Below, one piece after another: positions 33,806-45,209 of a stretch of DNA of 64,000 bases. The position numbers were made by a program, and so were the translations under genes. The DNA comes from Fragilaria crotonensis. Taxonomy: Eukaryota > Bacillariophyta > Fragilariophyceae > Fragilariales > Fragilariaceae. Where the stretch lies: the NCBI GenBank assembly GCA_022925895.1, contig JAKSYS010000169.1:1-64000 (forward strand), written 5' to 3'. Position 1 is the stretch's first letter; each line of letters opens with the position of its first letter. The notes under the pieces were generated by a model, which was given only the letters and a program-made list of their open reading frames with translations, ran no database searches and was not told where the DNA came from.

Positions 33806-35980
33806 ACGGTGAGCAGTTTTTCGTGATCAAGTCTGTCAGTGCCGCGTCGTCTAGAGCGAAATCTCGGGAGAGCATGTCCGCCACCTTGTTCTCTTTCCCG
33901 GGAACCACTGCGTGTAGTGGTCTATCTCGTGCGTGAGGCAGAAATCAGCGAACGCTCGGGCTATCGTCAGGTGAAGCGGACAATCGTCGTTGAAGTTCGA
34001 CTTAGCAAGCCATCCCGCTGCTGAGGTGCTGTCTCCTGACTGAGCAGAACGTCTTCGTCCGTCCACGCGGCCCCTTCGTGGAATTCCACGATCATCCCCA
34101 CAAAGGCAGCAAGGAACTCGAGAGTGTTTAGGGTCGCTCGCCCCAGCAGGTGCTCTGGTAGCTGATATCGCCACGCCAGGCCGCTCTTGAGGCAGTAGCC
34201 TCCGATGCCTTGTGGGCATGCGTCCACCCTCACTATGCGCGTCGGCCACCGGCAAACCAGCCTGTTGATCGAGATACCTCGCGACGCCTTCTGAAGGAAA
34301 GCCTTCCACAGAATCAGGTCGTCCAGTTGGGGTTTGGTCAGTCTCGCCTTCCCGGCCTGCTTCGAACGCTCGCAGGCCTTGTATAGCCTTCCCATAAAGT
34401 GTCTTGCGTAAGGGATGACGTAGGCGGCGTGGCTAAAACGTCCGAGGGTCGTCTCTAGGTCTCTCGTCGTCACGAAGGCATGTCTGTGCGTCAGCATCCT
34501 GTCAACGGCTTGCGTCCAGCTCATGTGCTTATCGTGAGGCAGTGCGACGACGAAGCGGCGTGTGTCCACGATCCATCCGAGGATCATCTTCCTCTCGGAT
34601 GGTTTGGCCTCGGCCAGGAACTTTGGGATCGCAAGGATATCGTCTCTGGGAAAAGTCTCCTTAACCTCGGGGTCGCAAGGCCTCCCGACCAGGTGGAGCG
34701 CCAGCGGGATCGCGGCAGCGCTCTTTTCTGCGTCGCGGGGGTTGAAGGCCCCAAAAATGTCGTCCAGGTAGCAGTCGAAGCGAGGGAGGTCGTCGTAGGG
34801 TGGATAGTTCACTGCGAAGTAGTCCGCCTTGCCGAAAACACTCATTTTGTCGACCGACCCTTTGTCATTGTCCACTGCCCCTTCGGTGTCCAGGAGGTGC
34901 TGGTGCGGCGAGTGGTAGACGCTCGGATCCCAGTCGTCCCTGCGGACAAGGTCGTTTGCCAAGTCCGTGATCATCTCCGACACGTCGCTCCATTGCGATG
35001 GGTTTGGCGCTCCACCGAACGTCATCCTCAGCGCCACTAACAGCAGGTCGTCGATACTCGTGCAGGACTTCATGGCTGTGGCTGCTTTGAGATGGATTCG
35101 TCTGTAGGCGGATTTGCAGTCGACCGTCATCCAGATAGGCTCGTCTGGCCATAGTTGGCGCAGGAACGAGATGTGGTACATGAGTCTGCTGAATGCTTTT
35201 CCGAAACGTGCTTCTGTCAGTTGGGATGTGTCCACGCGTTCATTTACGCTTCGTCCTGCCACTCCGCTCGGGCTGAATGACTGGTCATGTGTCAGTCGGA
35301 GTTTCTCTATTGAATTTCCTTTCGTCGATCGACGTCTGCGCGACCATCCCCAGAGGCGCGACCTCGCATCCCTTGATCTCTAAGGCGGCTTCTCGCGGCA
35401 GTGGTAGCTGCCAACCCCTTGAGGCTTCGTCCTTCAGCATGGATATCAACTTTGCCTCGTGGCCTCGGGCCGATTTGTGATTGCCGCGAGCTAAGTTGGC
35501 GCGCACGTCCGCGAGGCGGTCAGAATCCGAGATCTCGCGAAGCGGGAACTCGGCCCCTTCGGAGATGCGCTCCTGAAAACGCGGCCAGAGGGGGTGGGCG
35601 GACAGGAGCGGGGCGAGAAGTTCGGTGGGGCGAAACTCGGATCCCGGCGTCAGGGCGCTGAACGGCTGGGCCCGAAGGGCGGCGTCGAGGTCGAGGGCGT
35701 ACCGTTTGAGCACCGCGAGGTTGTGGCGGGCGGCGTCGTGCGTCCAGTCGAAGCGAAACTCCGTCGCGTGGGTGCGCGGTTGGCCGGAGTGCAAAATAGT
35801 GGCAAGGGCATCGGCCAGGCGTGGTTCGGGAAGTCGTGGGAACGGCGAGTCGACGTTCGGGAGCGGGATCGTCGGCAATGGCACCAACGATGGGAACTTA
35901 CCGGGAAGCGGGCGTGGCGTGTCTGCGAGGGCTGATGTCGGCGCGTCGTGGGCGTCTCCGGGCGACAATGCGCGCGCCAC
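33684..35980 (-). pseudogene. RT/RNase H of the YR retrotransposon
   Basis: The N-terminal part (35980-35285) includes RGNHKSA and GWQLPLPREAA, features of DIRS-group RTs. It shifts frame near 35285 into GRSVNERVDTSQLTEARFGK. The palm domain follows, with MTVDCKSAYRRI (first catalytic Asp) and CYLDDIFGAF (YLDD box). RNase H follows in the same frame (VRVDACPQGIGGYC, LNTLEFLAAF) and, after a second shift near 34030, continues with DSTSAAGWL and WFPGKENKVADMLSRD. The absence of an aspartic protease and DDE integrase is normal for this group. Confidence 0.75.
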
Positions 35981-36277
35981 GGAGTGGTCGGTCGGTGGCG
36001 AGTCGAGGGCGGAGCGTAGCGCCCAGGCCCGACTTCGTTTCGTGACGGGTCGTCGCGGGCTGGCGAGAGATGCGGGGCGTCGGCGACGTGGCGGGGGCGA
36101 GAAGGTTCGTGCGCGTGGGTTCCCGCGGGACTGTCTCGGGCGGCAGATTCCGATAAAGTCCGGGGCGTCCTACGTGGCGTCTGTTGTGGAACTCGGCCGT
36201 CGACCGTTCCTGGTCGAACGCCCATTGCGACGGCTGTGCGACGAAGGCGGGCTGGAAGTAAGCAGATGCAGAGGGTC

Positions 36278-38481
36278 CTAATTTTGTTTTCTTGCTGGGC
36301 GGCGTCGCGTCGGACGAGGGGCGCGCATGCGCGCCCACTGCTCTATCCACGCTCGTACGGCGGTCGTCTGTTCGGTCGTGAGGGCGACGTGCGAGGCGCT
36401 CAAGAAACAGCTCTTGACGCACTTCCCGTTTAGGTGCCACCTGCAGCACATGTTCGGGATCGGTCCACTTCGGACGTGATCGAGGAACACCTGCCAAGTG
36501 TCGTTCGCGTCTCTCGGAAAAGGTCCTGCTGTGGGTTTGTGACTGCGTCCGCGGGTTGCCCGCGACGTCCGGCTCGAGCGCTCCCGGCGGCGGCTACAGG
36601 CTGCGAGTCGCCCTTTGGTCGACTCCACGTCCCAGCCGCTCCTTGAGGAAGTCGCAGGCCGGGAAGACAAAGGCGCCGTCCTCCAACTGCTGCCGGGTGG
36701 ACCTGAATTCTAGGAGTGCTGGGTTGATCTCGTCCTCGTGTTCGACTCCAGCGCAGAGAACTAGGTATTGTTGCATGCGTTTTCGATGAACCAACCTAAC
36801 CTGCACGCGGCTGAGGGGTCAGCGTGCGCTAGCTGGCGGAGCGTCGCCAGTGTGGAGCCGACCGCCCTGGTCAGGAAACGGCTCCACTCGTCCAACATGT
36901 GTGTGAGCGGGAATTGGCCCGAAAAGGAGCTCCAGCACTCCGCTCATGTTCTCGATAAGCCGCGCGAGTTCGTGAAAATCTTTCGGCACCGTGAAGTTGA
37001 GTTTTGTCATGCTCTTGATGTCCTTCTCCGAGAAGCCCGTGGTCGTGTCGGTCGTCTTGAGTTGCATTTGCACAAGGGTGCTGGCGTGATCAGAGGCTTC
37101 TCGCCCGATCGCTGCTGCTCGGGCGAACGTCTGGGGACCGCAACAGAAGAGGCTGAAGGCCCTGGCCGGTCAGGTGTGTCGGCCGTGAAAGAAGCGGTGC
37201 GGATTGCGGCGCAGAAGCCCATGGGAATGAACGCGTCTCGACCTTTGGTGTTCCTCAAGAAGTGGTGGATGTGGTTTTGTACGTAGGCCACGTTGCTAAG
37301 CGTCAGGATGTCCGAGAAAGACTGGACCGGGCGGCTGCGAATCATCCTGTCGGCGTCCCTTTGGACACGAAAAGGACCATTCGTTTCGTCGACGGCGGAA
37401 AGAGTCAAAGCCTGTCTTCGACGTTTGGGGGACGAGGTCGCTGCGTTTGCTGCCTGTCGCTCCAGTAACGTTGACAGGTTTCGAATGGCGTCCTCTGTGC
37501 GTCCTGGCGTGCTGGCATGGTCGTCCGTCCGAATGAGGCTCCTAGCTCTGACCGCCAGATGCTTGAGGTGTAGCGATTTCGCCCATTCGTCCGATCGTTT
37601 GAGTATGCGTTTGATGCCGCCACCTCGCTTTGTCGGTCCCGGGGTCCTCCTCGAGTTTACCGCTACGCTGAGGACCCACCGCGGGATGTAAGAGGCTGCC
37701 TCCGCGCGGATGGTTGCTCTGGACGGGTCTGGGTCCTCGCTCGCTCTCTGTTTAATGGCGTTGACGATCAGTAGGGCGAGCTCCTCTGGCGCGGTGACGT
37801 AAGTGTCCATGATGGCGGCTGCGATGAAGGCCGGCACCGGGACGGTGGGCTTCATCGTGAACCCGACGACCGTGACGTCGTCTGTGTCGTCCTCGCTCGC
37901 TTCGACTGGCTTGCTTGGCTTCGCCCGGTGCTTCGTTCCGCTTCCTTTCTTCGGTCGTCCTCTGGTTGCAGTCGGCAGGGTGCCGGCTGGCTCGGCTTCG
38001 CGCGTGGCTCCGGTGCTGACGCCTGACACCTGGGCACGTGTCGTCAGAGATTCATTGATCGCCGCCAGTACGTCCGACGTAGAATTCCACGAGAGCATCC
38101 TCGACCAATCAAAAGGCGTTCCGATGTGTCGCTCTACGACCTGTTTCGTGTCGACCGCCATGGCGGCGGCGAAGCCGCCAGCCCCATCAGTGCCCAAAGG
38201 GCGTTCGTCCCGTCGTTGAGTCCATCGTCAGCGTCGTGGTGGAAGTGGTGAAAGAGTCGGATGACTCCGTGCGTGTTTACCATAAGGTGGGCGACTTCCG
38301 GAGAGCACAAGTGTACGAATCCTGTAGAATTTGTACTGACCGAGTTCGTCTTCGAATTCAAAGCGCTGAGCTTTCGACGACCTCCCACTGGTCGAGCTTC
38401 CTGAAAACGTCCAACCACGTCAAGGTCATCGTCATCGGTGAGCGAGCGTCGTCTGACCCCTCCATTGCGTCTGTGGTTCAA
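36278..38481 (-). pseudogene. Gag-like protein of the YR retrotransposon
   Basis: The region is spread over at least four frames: 38481 to about 38190, 38197-37007 (396 residues), 37073-36600 in pieces, and 36670-36278. The middle is Arg/Pro-rich with a capsid-like helical part (DFHELARLIENMSGVLELL). The last piece ends with a CCRWHLNGKCVKSCFLSASH cluster, a Cys/His zinc-finger-like motif suited to RNA binding. The assignment to Gag rests on position first in the element, the zinc motif and the lack of enzyme motifs. Confidence 0.6.
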
Positions 38482-38502
38482 GTCGGGTCGGGGGAGAGGC
38501 CA

Positions 38503-38659
38503 GATTAACTAGAGTAGTGTCTTTGTCGATTCGAGTTCGTTCGGATTGTGAGCAATTCGTATCTTGTGTTGTGTTGTGTCGTGGTGTTCGTCTGTCTGTG
38601 TCTCGTGTTCGTCTGTCTGATGGCGACTGCCCGTCCTTTCCCGATCTTCGGACATGCCA
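38503..38659 (-). repeat. Split direct repeat A1 (157 bp)
   Basis: Copy of 32148-32304 that forms the other end of the element, adjoining the interrupted exon at 38660. Confidence 0.85.
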
Positions 38660-39596
38660 GGCTGTGTTCATACGTTCCTAAATTGGAAGTGAATCCCTCT
38701 GGATGCAAGGTGTTTGATGTTGAATGCAAGTGGGTGTGAGTATGCTCGGGACTTGGCAAAGTACACTCACTTCAATTCCTCACCTTTGAATTTTGTTTGC
38801 ATGTTTTTGCATTGTTCCGAAGATCAGTGTGTGTTTTTACAACTATTCTCCGCATCCCAAGCCACCACTTTTCGGTTCCTCGAATGTTTGTGTGCTTCAT
38901 GATAAAGCCACAAAGTGTTTTCTCATCTTCACTGAAATGAGAATGATAGTCTTTTTGATAGAACTTCCAAATAGAGAACACGTGATTTTTGATGCAAGTC
39001 TTGATCACACTGATTTGATTCTCTTCTGTATTTTCCGTCATGCTCATGTCCACTAAGCTGCTTAGCCCTGGAACCGATGATGTTAGTTGGCTGTCACTTG
39101 ATTTCCCGACTTTAATAGTTGAAGGTAGGGATGGTGGATTTCTGTATGCATGCTTCTGTCCTAGTTTTGCATCCATTTTCCGTGGCACTTCCTCCTCCTC
39201 CTCCTCCTCACTTTGAGAATCAGATCATTGGGATCTGTGGTCACTCGTTTCACGCCTCTTATGAAGTCTCTCCTTTGTTTCCTAGAGCTGGGCTTTAAGG
39301 CACTGAAAATCCTGTTTGTGGGATAGTCTTTTTTGCCACCATTTGAATTTCATACCAAGTACCGAGTTGGTATGTACGTTCTACACATTCATGCAGGGTT
39401 TTCAAATTTTGAATTCATACCACACCCCCCTTCATTTTTTACATACACCAAAAATGTACCGAAAGTACATGTACAATTTGAATGCATGCTTTCCCGAACT
39501 TCTGTTTAGTGAATCTGTGTCCTGTCATCTTTCAACATCTCATTTTCACTTCACTCGTCCTCTTCAAAACCCTTTCTTCAAAACCTTCTCTTCAAA

Positions 39597-42551
39597 ATGT
39601 TGTCCTCGTCTGCTTCCTCAAAGGCACCCCTGCTCTTCTGTCAAAACCCCTTCTGCCTGAATTTCAACAAGAAACCCTTTTCCAATCAAGCAGCATATAC
39701 ACAGCATATTGATAGAAACATTGGGTGCTATAATTTCATTGTGAAGAAATCACACCTTGCAGCAACACATGGGGCTTCTGCTTCACACCGTCGCCATCTT
39801 CATGAGGATGGGAATATCACATGCACAAGTAACAAGAGGCCTGCCCTTTTAAGGCGACATATGGTGAATGATCCCCACATGGATTTTGATGGCACAAACA
39901 ACCTTCTGCAGTCTCCGGCTGGCAATGGTGTGGAAGTTGAAAGCACTTCTGGTGAGGACATTGAGGACTGCAACAAAAGTGATGATTTGTCCGTGTTAAG
40001 TGATGACCCAAACATTCTTACCTGTTCGAATTCTGCACTTGATGAAGATGTGGAATCCCCATCATTTCATTCAAACTTCATGTATACTACCGATCAGAAG
40101 TGGACTGTTTCTCTCCTCAAAATCCTGGACCATGCCAATGCACCCGACTACACTTTTGGTCAAGTCCTGGAGTGGGCACGCTCTGCATCTGCTGATAATT
40201 ATTCTTACAACCCAGTGGGTGGACTCTCGCATGCAAAAAATGTTGATGCCCTAATCAACTCAGTTCGTAATGGGAAAAGACTGCTTCCCTTTGTACGAAG
40301 AGTGGATGTACATCATGGCTCTCCATCTGATGTGATATGTTTTGACTTCGCTTCACAGTTGCTAAGTTTGCTGCAAAATACAAGCATTATGACTGCAGAA
40401 AACCTTGCCATCGATATCAATGATCCCCTGAAGCCCTACCACAAATTGAAAGGAAGCAATGTTTTGGGTGAGGCACTGTCCGGGAGTGTCTATCGCAAGG
40501 CCTATGATCGATTAATCACAGATCCTCAGAAGCAATTGTTTGTTCCAATCATCCAATGGATTGATCGTACCTCTGTAACAGGGAATGATTGCTTTTCACT
40601 TAAACCCTACATGTTCACTCCAGCCATTTTTACAGAAAAATTCAGAAGGAGTATCAAGGCATGGGGCTATCATGGCTTTCTCCCAAAGAGGAAGTCCTCA
40701 TCAGCTCAGAAGCAGACACTTCGTATGGGCGATGCCATTTGTATCTATCATAAGGAGCTGGATGCTGTATTGGAGACCTTTCGGAAATGTTCACCACAAC
40801 TGTGTGGTGTTCATTTGCCAATTGGTCCCAAGGGTAGAATCTGTGTCGACATTGTCACATGTGTGTTGTTCATCATTCAAGATATGCAAGAAGGAGATAT
40901 GCTGTGTGGTCGGTATGGTGTTCACACCAGTGGAATCCAACGCCCTCCTCATCGGTGCTGTGATGTCAATTATGATGATCTGAAGAACTGTGATGTCCAT
41001 TGCAAATACCTGGTAGCCTCGGATATGGGTTTCATTGCCAGGAGTAATGATGATGATCTCAGGAAACGATGGTCTCAACATAAACTTGAAAATGCATTTG
41101 AACACATTGCCTTTGCCAACCCTGAGCGTGGAATCTTTGGGGCCACTCCTGTGGAGACAATGCATGCATTTCGGAAAGGTGTCATCAAGAAAGTAACAAG
41201 ACTTATATTGGACAGTCTTCCAGCATCCAAGAAGGCTGCCTTTGATGACCTTGCAATAGCATTTCACAAGTCTCATCGCCAAACCTACCGAAAGGAGTAT
41301 CCATCAACAGATTTCAGCAATGGGGTAACAAATTTGACAAAGATAACAGCATCAGAACGCGTTGGCCTCATTTTTTTGTTTGTCATCCTCTTCCAATATG
41401 AAGCAGGATGGCAAATGATCCAAACATGTCTTGAGAAAAGAACAAATAAGAAGGTTCCTGAGGTCCTTGAAGTACTTGAATCTCTCCTTTGTTTCAATGC
41501 TTGGCTAAACCAGAGTCATTACTGGGAGACTACAAATCCAGCACATGTTGCAAATGAAATGAAGAAACATCAGGATTCCATTCGCAATTTCATGGATATG
41601 TGCAAACAGTCCATTCCCTTGAAAGTTGAGGGAAAGGAGGATGACAAGAAAGGGTAAGAAAAAGGGAACCATCATAAGGAAGGAAGGACAGAAAAGCAAT
41701 GCCAGGATGCATGGAAGTTTCAAATTCCATGAGTTGTTACACATTGTGGATGATATGTCTCGGTTTGGCTCTCCAGTGAACTTTGTGCACAGCGTCCAGA
41801 ATCACTTCTAATTCCTGCTGCAAAGCACCCTGGGAGACGGGCACAGAAGCGAATTGAGGGTTCTGCATATGAACTTCAGGCAGCCCAACGTTTAATGTAC
41901 TCCTTCATGATCGACACCATACACACGCGCATATGGGAGCAACCAGATGGTGATGCTGACGTACCCGACAGCCACCATGATGATGAAACAACAAGGAATG
42001 GAATCTTTCAGAGCACCGGACAAGCAACATTTGGCTGTGTTTATCGATTCAAATCCAGTAAACAAATTCAGTACAAAATTGAATGGGAAACCAGAACTCA
42101 CCATGATTTACTTGCTCTTCCCCTGGAGTTGATTGAGTTTCTTTTTGATTCCTTTAAGGAATCCGACTCAATAACCTTTTGTACTGAATACAAACGAGGT
42201 GTCCACATCTTTCGATGTCATCCCTGCTATCAGTCCAATGGTCCCATACATGACTGGATGATAATTGACTTTGGGGAACATGGGAAGTTTCCCTGTCGTT
42301 TGGCTCTTGTAGTTGTTGTTGACTCACCCGAGGATCCGGACAAGAGATACCAACTGGTTGTTCAATCCACAACAGAAGAAATTAAAGAACACGAGTCAAC
42401 ACTGTTGAGGGAGTGGAAGTGGTCTCCAACATACCACCTTGTCTCTGGAAACACTGTCGTGGCCCTCTGTTTTGTTATATCCATCTCACACAACAGTTCC
42501 ACAGTTCTTGACACAAAACCATATACAGAGTGGGCATCCAAATTCGCTTAG
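39597..42551 (+). pseudogene. Large transposase-like protein (CMC/Plavaka- or KDZ-like), two frame changes
   Basis: The 686-codon frame (39597-41657) starts with a C2H2-like finger (CQNPFCLNF...YTQHI). After an acidic linker comes a conserved-looking core: IQWIDRTSVTGNDCFSLKPY, FRRSIKAWGYHGFLPK, GRICVDIVTCVLFIIQDMQEGD and a Cys/His/Arg segment (PPHRCCDVNYDDLKNCDVHC). Next comes GATPVETMHAFRKGVIKK. The Asp residues in WIDRT and VDIVT and the Glu in VETMH are candidates for a DDE centre. The frame slips near 41650 at an AAGAAAGGGTAAG run, giving FKFHELLHIVDDMSRFG, and returns near 41800 (CAQRPESLLIPAAKHPGRR). The last 218 residues end at 42551. The superfamily assignment is tentative, from motif order only. 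Confidence 0.6.
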
Positions 42552-44884
42552 CTAGCTTGTTGCATCAAAGTACCTAAAGGAAACATGTTGCCATCGTCTG
42601 TTCGAGCCCTCACAATCTTTGGACCATCACCATCGGCTCGCTTTCGCTTGTTTGAATCTACCCAAAGAGTAAAACTTGCCTTCCTGTTGATGTCTGGGCC
42701 ATCATAAGAAAAGAGAGTTGCCTTGCGAAAGCTCACAAACTCATTCTTCACAGTTGAGGTCGAGCAGCAATAATCCAAGGCCTCCTTGCAGAGAGGAATT
42801 GCAACCACTTCATTTGCATCATACACATACCCACCGTGAATGGTAACTGCATGTGAACCATTTCCATCGGATTTGTTGAGCACTGCCAATACCATAGTGT
42901 CCTTCATTTGTTCTTGAAGGAGTTGCCAATCAAACATGTGTGGTCTCTTCAGAACTTTTCTGGTGATCCATGTAGGAAGCTGAGTTTCAGCAAACTGTCC
43001 CACCTTTCGAATGGCATAAACAGTACCTCCCCTTAACTGACTTTCACCATAGTGGTTAATAGATTGGGCTGCATTATCAAAGCCAATTGCATATAAAGCA
43101 CTGGCCAATGACTTTGAAACACAAAGATCTTCACCCTCGGATTGTACAAAGTGGACATGGGGTGCTTCAGGAACCAGCAGCTTGGGATGTTCATGCAAAT
43201 GCAATTCTTTGAAATCGCCCACTGGTCTGTCAACAAATCCACACCTGAGACGCTTGACCTCCTCCAAGAATCCTTTCTTAAATTGTTTCACAAAGTCTTC
43301 ATCATTTTGAATGGGTTGTGTTTCTCCATGAAAGATGACCTCCCAGTATCCGGGGGCCTGTATCTGCTTCATTTGCTTACCCCCTGGTGAGCCACTGTTG
43401 CTCCTTAAGGACCTTTTGGCATGAGGATCAGGCACAAACACACAGCGTGGGTGAACGTATCGCAGTTTATGGACCTTTTACTAGTTTGAATGAGGATGGT
43501 TTCCCCTTCAGGAACAGTACAAATTCATCTGTGTTTCCAAGATTTATGACATGTTGGATCACCCCTTTTTCATACTTGGCATCCTTGATCCAGTCATTGG
43601 AAACAGCAATTTCTTCTTCCTTCTTTTCCAACTTTCCTTCTTTTGTCTTAACATTGTAAACCAAAAGTGCAACAAAGGTATCTTCACGTGGGTTGTACTT
43701 GAGGCCATGCACTATGGCGGCAGTGCCAAATGTCCATTCCAATTCAAATGCCCTTTTGTACTTCTTCCTTTCCTTCTTCATAAATTTTATTTCTCTGGTG
43801 TACTGCTCTCTGTAGGCATCCTTTGTGCTTTTCTTCTTGCATCCATCAATTTTTCTTCGCATCTCGGCACGCTTCCTTTCCACGTCCTTTTCGTGATCTT
43901 TGGTAGAGCTCCAACCCCAGAACAAAAATCTGTCCTCCACAAATTTGTTCATTGCTGCTTCATCCCTAAGAAGCACTGGTCGATCTTCACCATCATCTCC
44001 TTTTTTGTGCCACTTCTTTCTAAATTTCTCAACTTCATTGTTTGATACCAATGTTTTGTACCTACTTTCTCCAAAAGGTAATTTGGGGAACTCATCTGGT
44101 ACATAAATTTCTCCATAACCATACTTAAAATGGGGACGCCCCATCTTTCCAAACCTTGCTTGCTTGTGGAAGCATAGTGGGATCATTCCAGGGCTCTCTG
44201 GGAACAATATCTTCTTCTTGTTCTTCAGGTGCATCATCAGATCCAGACGGTTTCAATTCAGCAACATCCTGCTCTAATGGCAAACTCCTTTCATCGGTTT
44301 CTTCCCTGGAAGAAACATCCTCCAAGGTAACACTGTCGTCCTGTGAGGTCACAAAGTCTTCCTCTGCTGCATTGGACAGTATTGGTATTGGGAACGTGGG
44401 CCACGTGAAAGTCTGAAGTTCACACTTCAGACTTTCATAACAGGGATCAATCAAATGATTTGAATTCTGACGTTTTTGGCACTGTGACATGTTGAAATTC
44501 TGCAATGCAATCAAACAGCCAAAACCACTCTGCTTTCATGCCATGCAAATAGGAACTGGCAAAATTGACCCTTTTAAACAGTTTTGTGAATGTTCCCTGT
44601 GGAAAGCAGCAAGTGTGCTCCTCGGGTTTCACATCAGTTGACATCTGGATTTCCATGCGATTGCGTCTGAACATTTGGTTGTAGGCTCCTGCAACCGAGA
44701 TATCATAAGTCCCAATGATATCTCGGAGAATTATTGCAATTGCAGCTATAACGCCAATCCCACAGTTGTGGCCATCTTCTTGCAGTGGAAGAACATCATT
44801 ATCCAACACCCTCAATGCAGGGAATGTATTGGTGCCCTTCATTTCCCTAAAAAAGGTTCGTCCAAACGGACTGAGCCACTTCAT
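42548..44884 (-). pseudogene. Cysteine-peptidase-like protein next to the transposase, frameshifted
   Basis: Read on the minus strand, the first part (44884-44447) contains LPLQEDGHNCGIGVIAAIA, which has the Q-x(5)-C-G layout of Ulp1/C48-type peptidases. An acidic linker follows (44514-44125). A 4-base duplication (AAGCAAGC near 44160) then throws the frame into a Lys-rich region (44237-43467), and after one more break the last part (43441-42548) begins. This has DLCVSKSLASALYAIGF, then GSHAVTIHGG and YVYDANEV: a Cys-His-Asp/Asn order as in papain-fold enzymes. It ends 4 bases from overlapping the convergent transposase-like gene. I infer a peptidase carried by the same transposon; the catalytic role is unproven. 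Confidence 0.5.
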
Positions 44885-45037
44885 CTTGTTTGGAGTGCTG
44901 CTATCGTTTGCACTTGTTTTCCCTTGCTCCTGGTAACTGAAGGCAAGGTTGAGGAACCAGACAACACCTCCAAGTTGGCAAGTTTCACAGTCGCACGTCT
45001 CATGTCAAACGTCTCACCCGCGGTCTGGTATGAATAT

Positions 45038-45209
45038 CATTCAAATCTGTTCGTGACGGATGATTCTTACCTTGGAAAAGTTCGATAAAGGGTACTCGGG
45101 AAAGCGACAGTAATAGTAAAACGATAACCGATAAAATTGTGATTCTACTCATGCTTACGCGTATGCGTAGTACTGGTAAATATCGTACCGTACCGTCAAT
45201 ACTTGAACG
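45038..45209 (-). repeat. ~170-bp dispersed repeat, copy 2 (inverted relative to 23630)
   Basis: This is nearly identical to the reverse complement of 23630-23798, with a one-base and a three-base (TAG) insertion and two or three substitutions. It lies 134 bp outside the left MULE terminus. Confidence 0.75.

Larger units (their letters stand above)
31763..38659 (-). mobile_element. Tyrosine-recombinase retrotransposon (PAT/Ngaro-like, DIRS order)
   Basis: Read on the minus strand, the 6897-bp element has A1 (38659-38503), Gag, RT/RNase H and tyrosine recombinase genes, then B1 (32600-32305), A2 (32304-32148), an 88-bp spacer and B2 (32059-31763). A1 and A2 are the same 157-bp sequence; B1 and B2 are ~296 bp and nearly identical. 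This A-ORFs-B-A-B arrangement is the split direct repeat structure known from PAT and Ngaro elements, which integrate through a circular DNA intermediate using a tyrosine recombinase rather than a DDE integrase. There are no target duplications. The near-identity of the repeats suggests a fairly recent insertion. The GC content is visibly higher than in the flanks. Confidence 0.85.
30942..39178 (-). pseudogene. Unknown multi-exon gene split by the YR retrotransposon
   Basis: Exon 1 (about 39178-38784) begins near MDAKLGQKHAYRNPP. A GT-AG intron (38783-38697) follows, all junctions being phase 0. Exon 2 would run 38696-38660 and then, after the insertion, 31762-31492 (MRDDICYYAQIIDTY ... FAELVKTEKM). 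Exon 3 is 31413-31372 (QIGTWTDEDNNNLP) and exon 4 is 31292-30942, ending in an acidic segment (DDSSDEEDDNYSRH). Leaving out 31763-38659 keeps the frame open across the junction (GTYEHS-LYSGCDEE). The protein is charged, with no membrane segment and no domain I recognise. It is divergent from the transposase-like gene at 39597 and could be a transposon accessory gene. Confidence 0.6.

Noticed and set aside
35594-36281. Plus-strand frames in the GC-rich YR element
   Set aside because: They are Arg/Gly-rich antisense shadows of the minus-strand Gag/RT coding region.
36225-36497. Extra minus-strand Arg/Pro-rich frames between Gag and RT of the YR element
   Set aside because: Composition is that of GC-rich noncoding frames, with no motif; not listed as a gene.
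41640-41700. A 25-bp intron explaining the frame change in the transposase-like gene
   Set aside because: Too short for splicing; a single-base slip in the AAGAAAGGGTAAG run explains it better.
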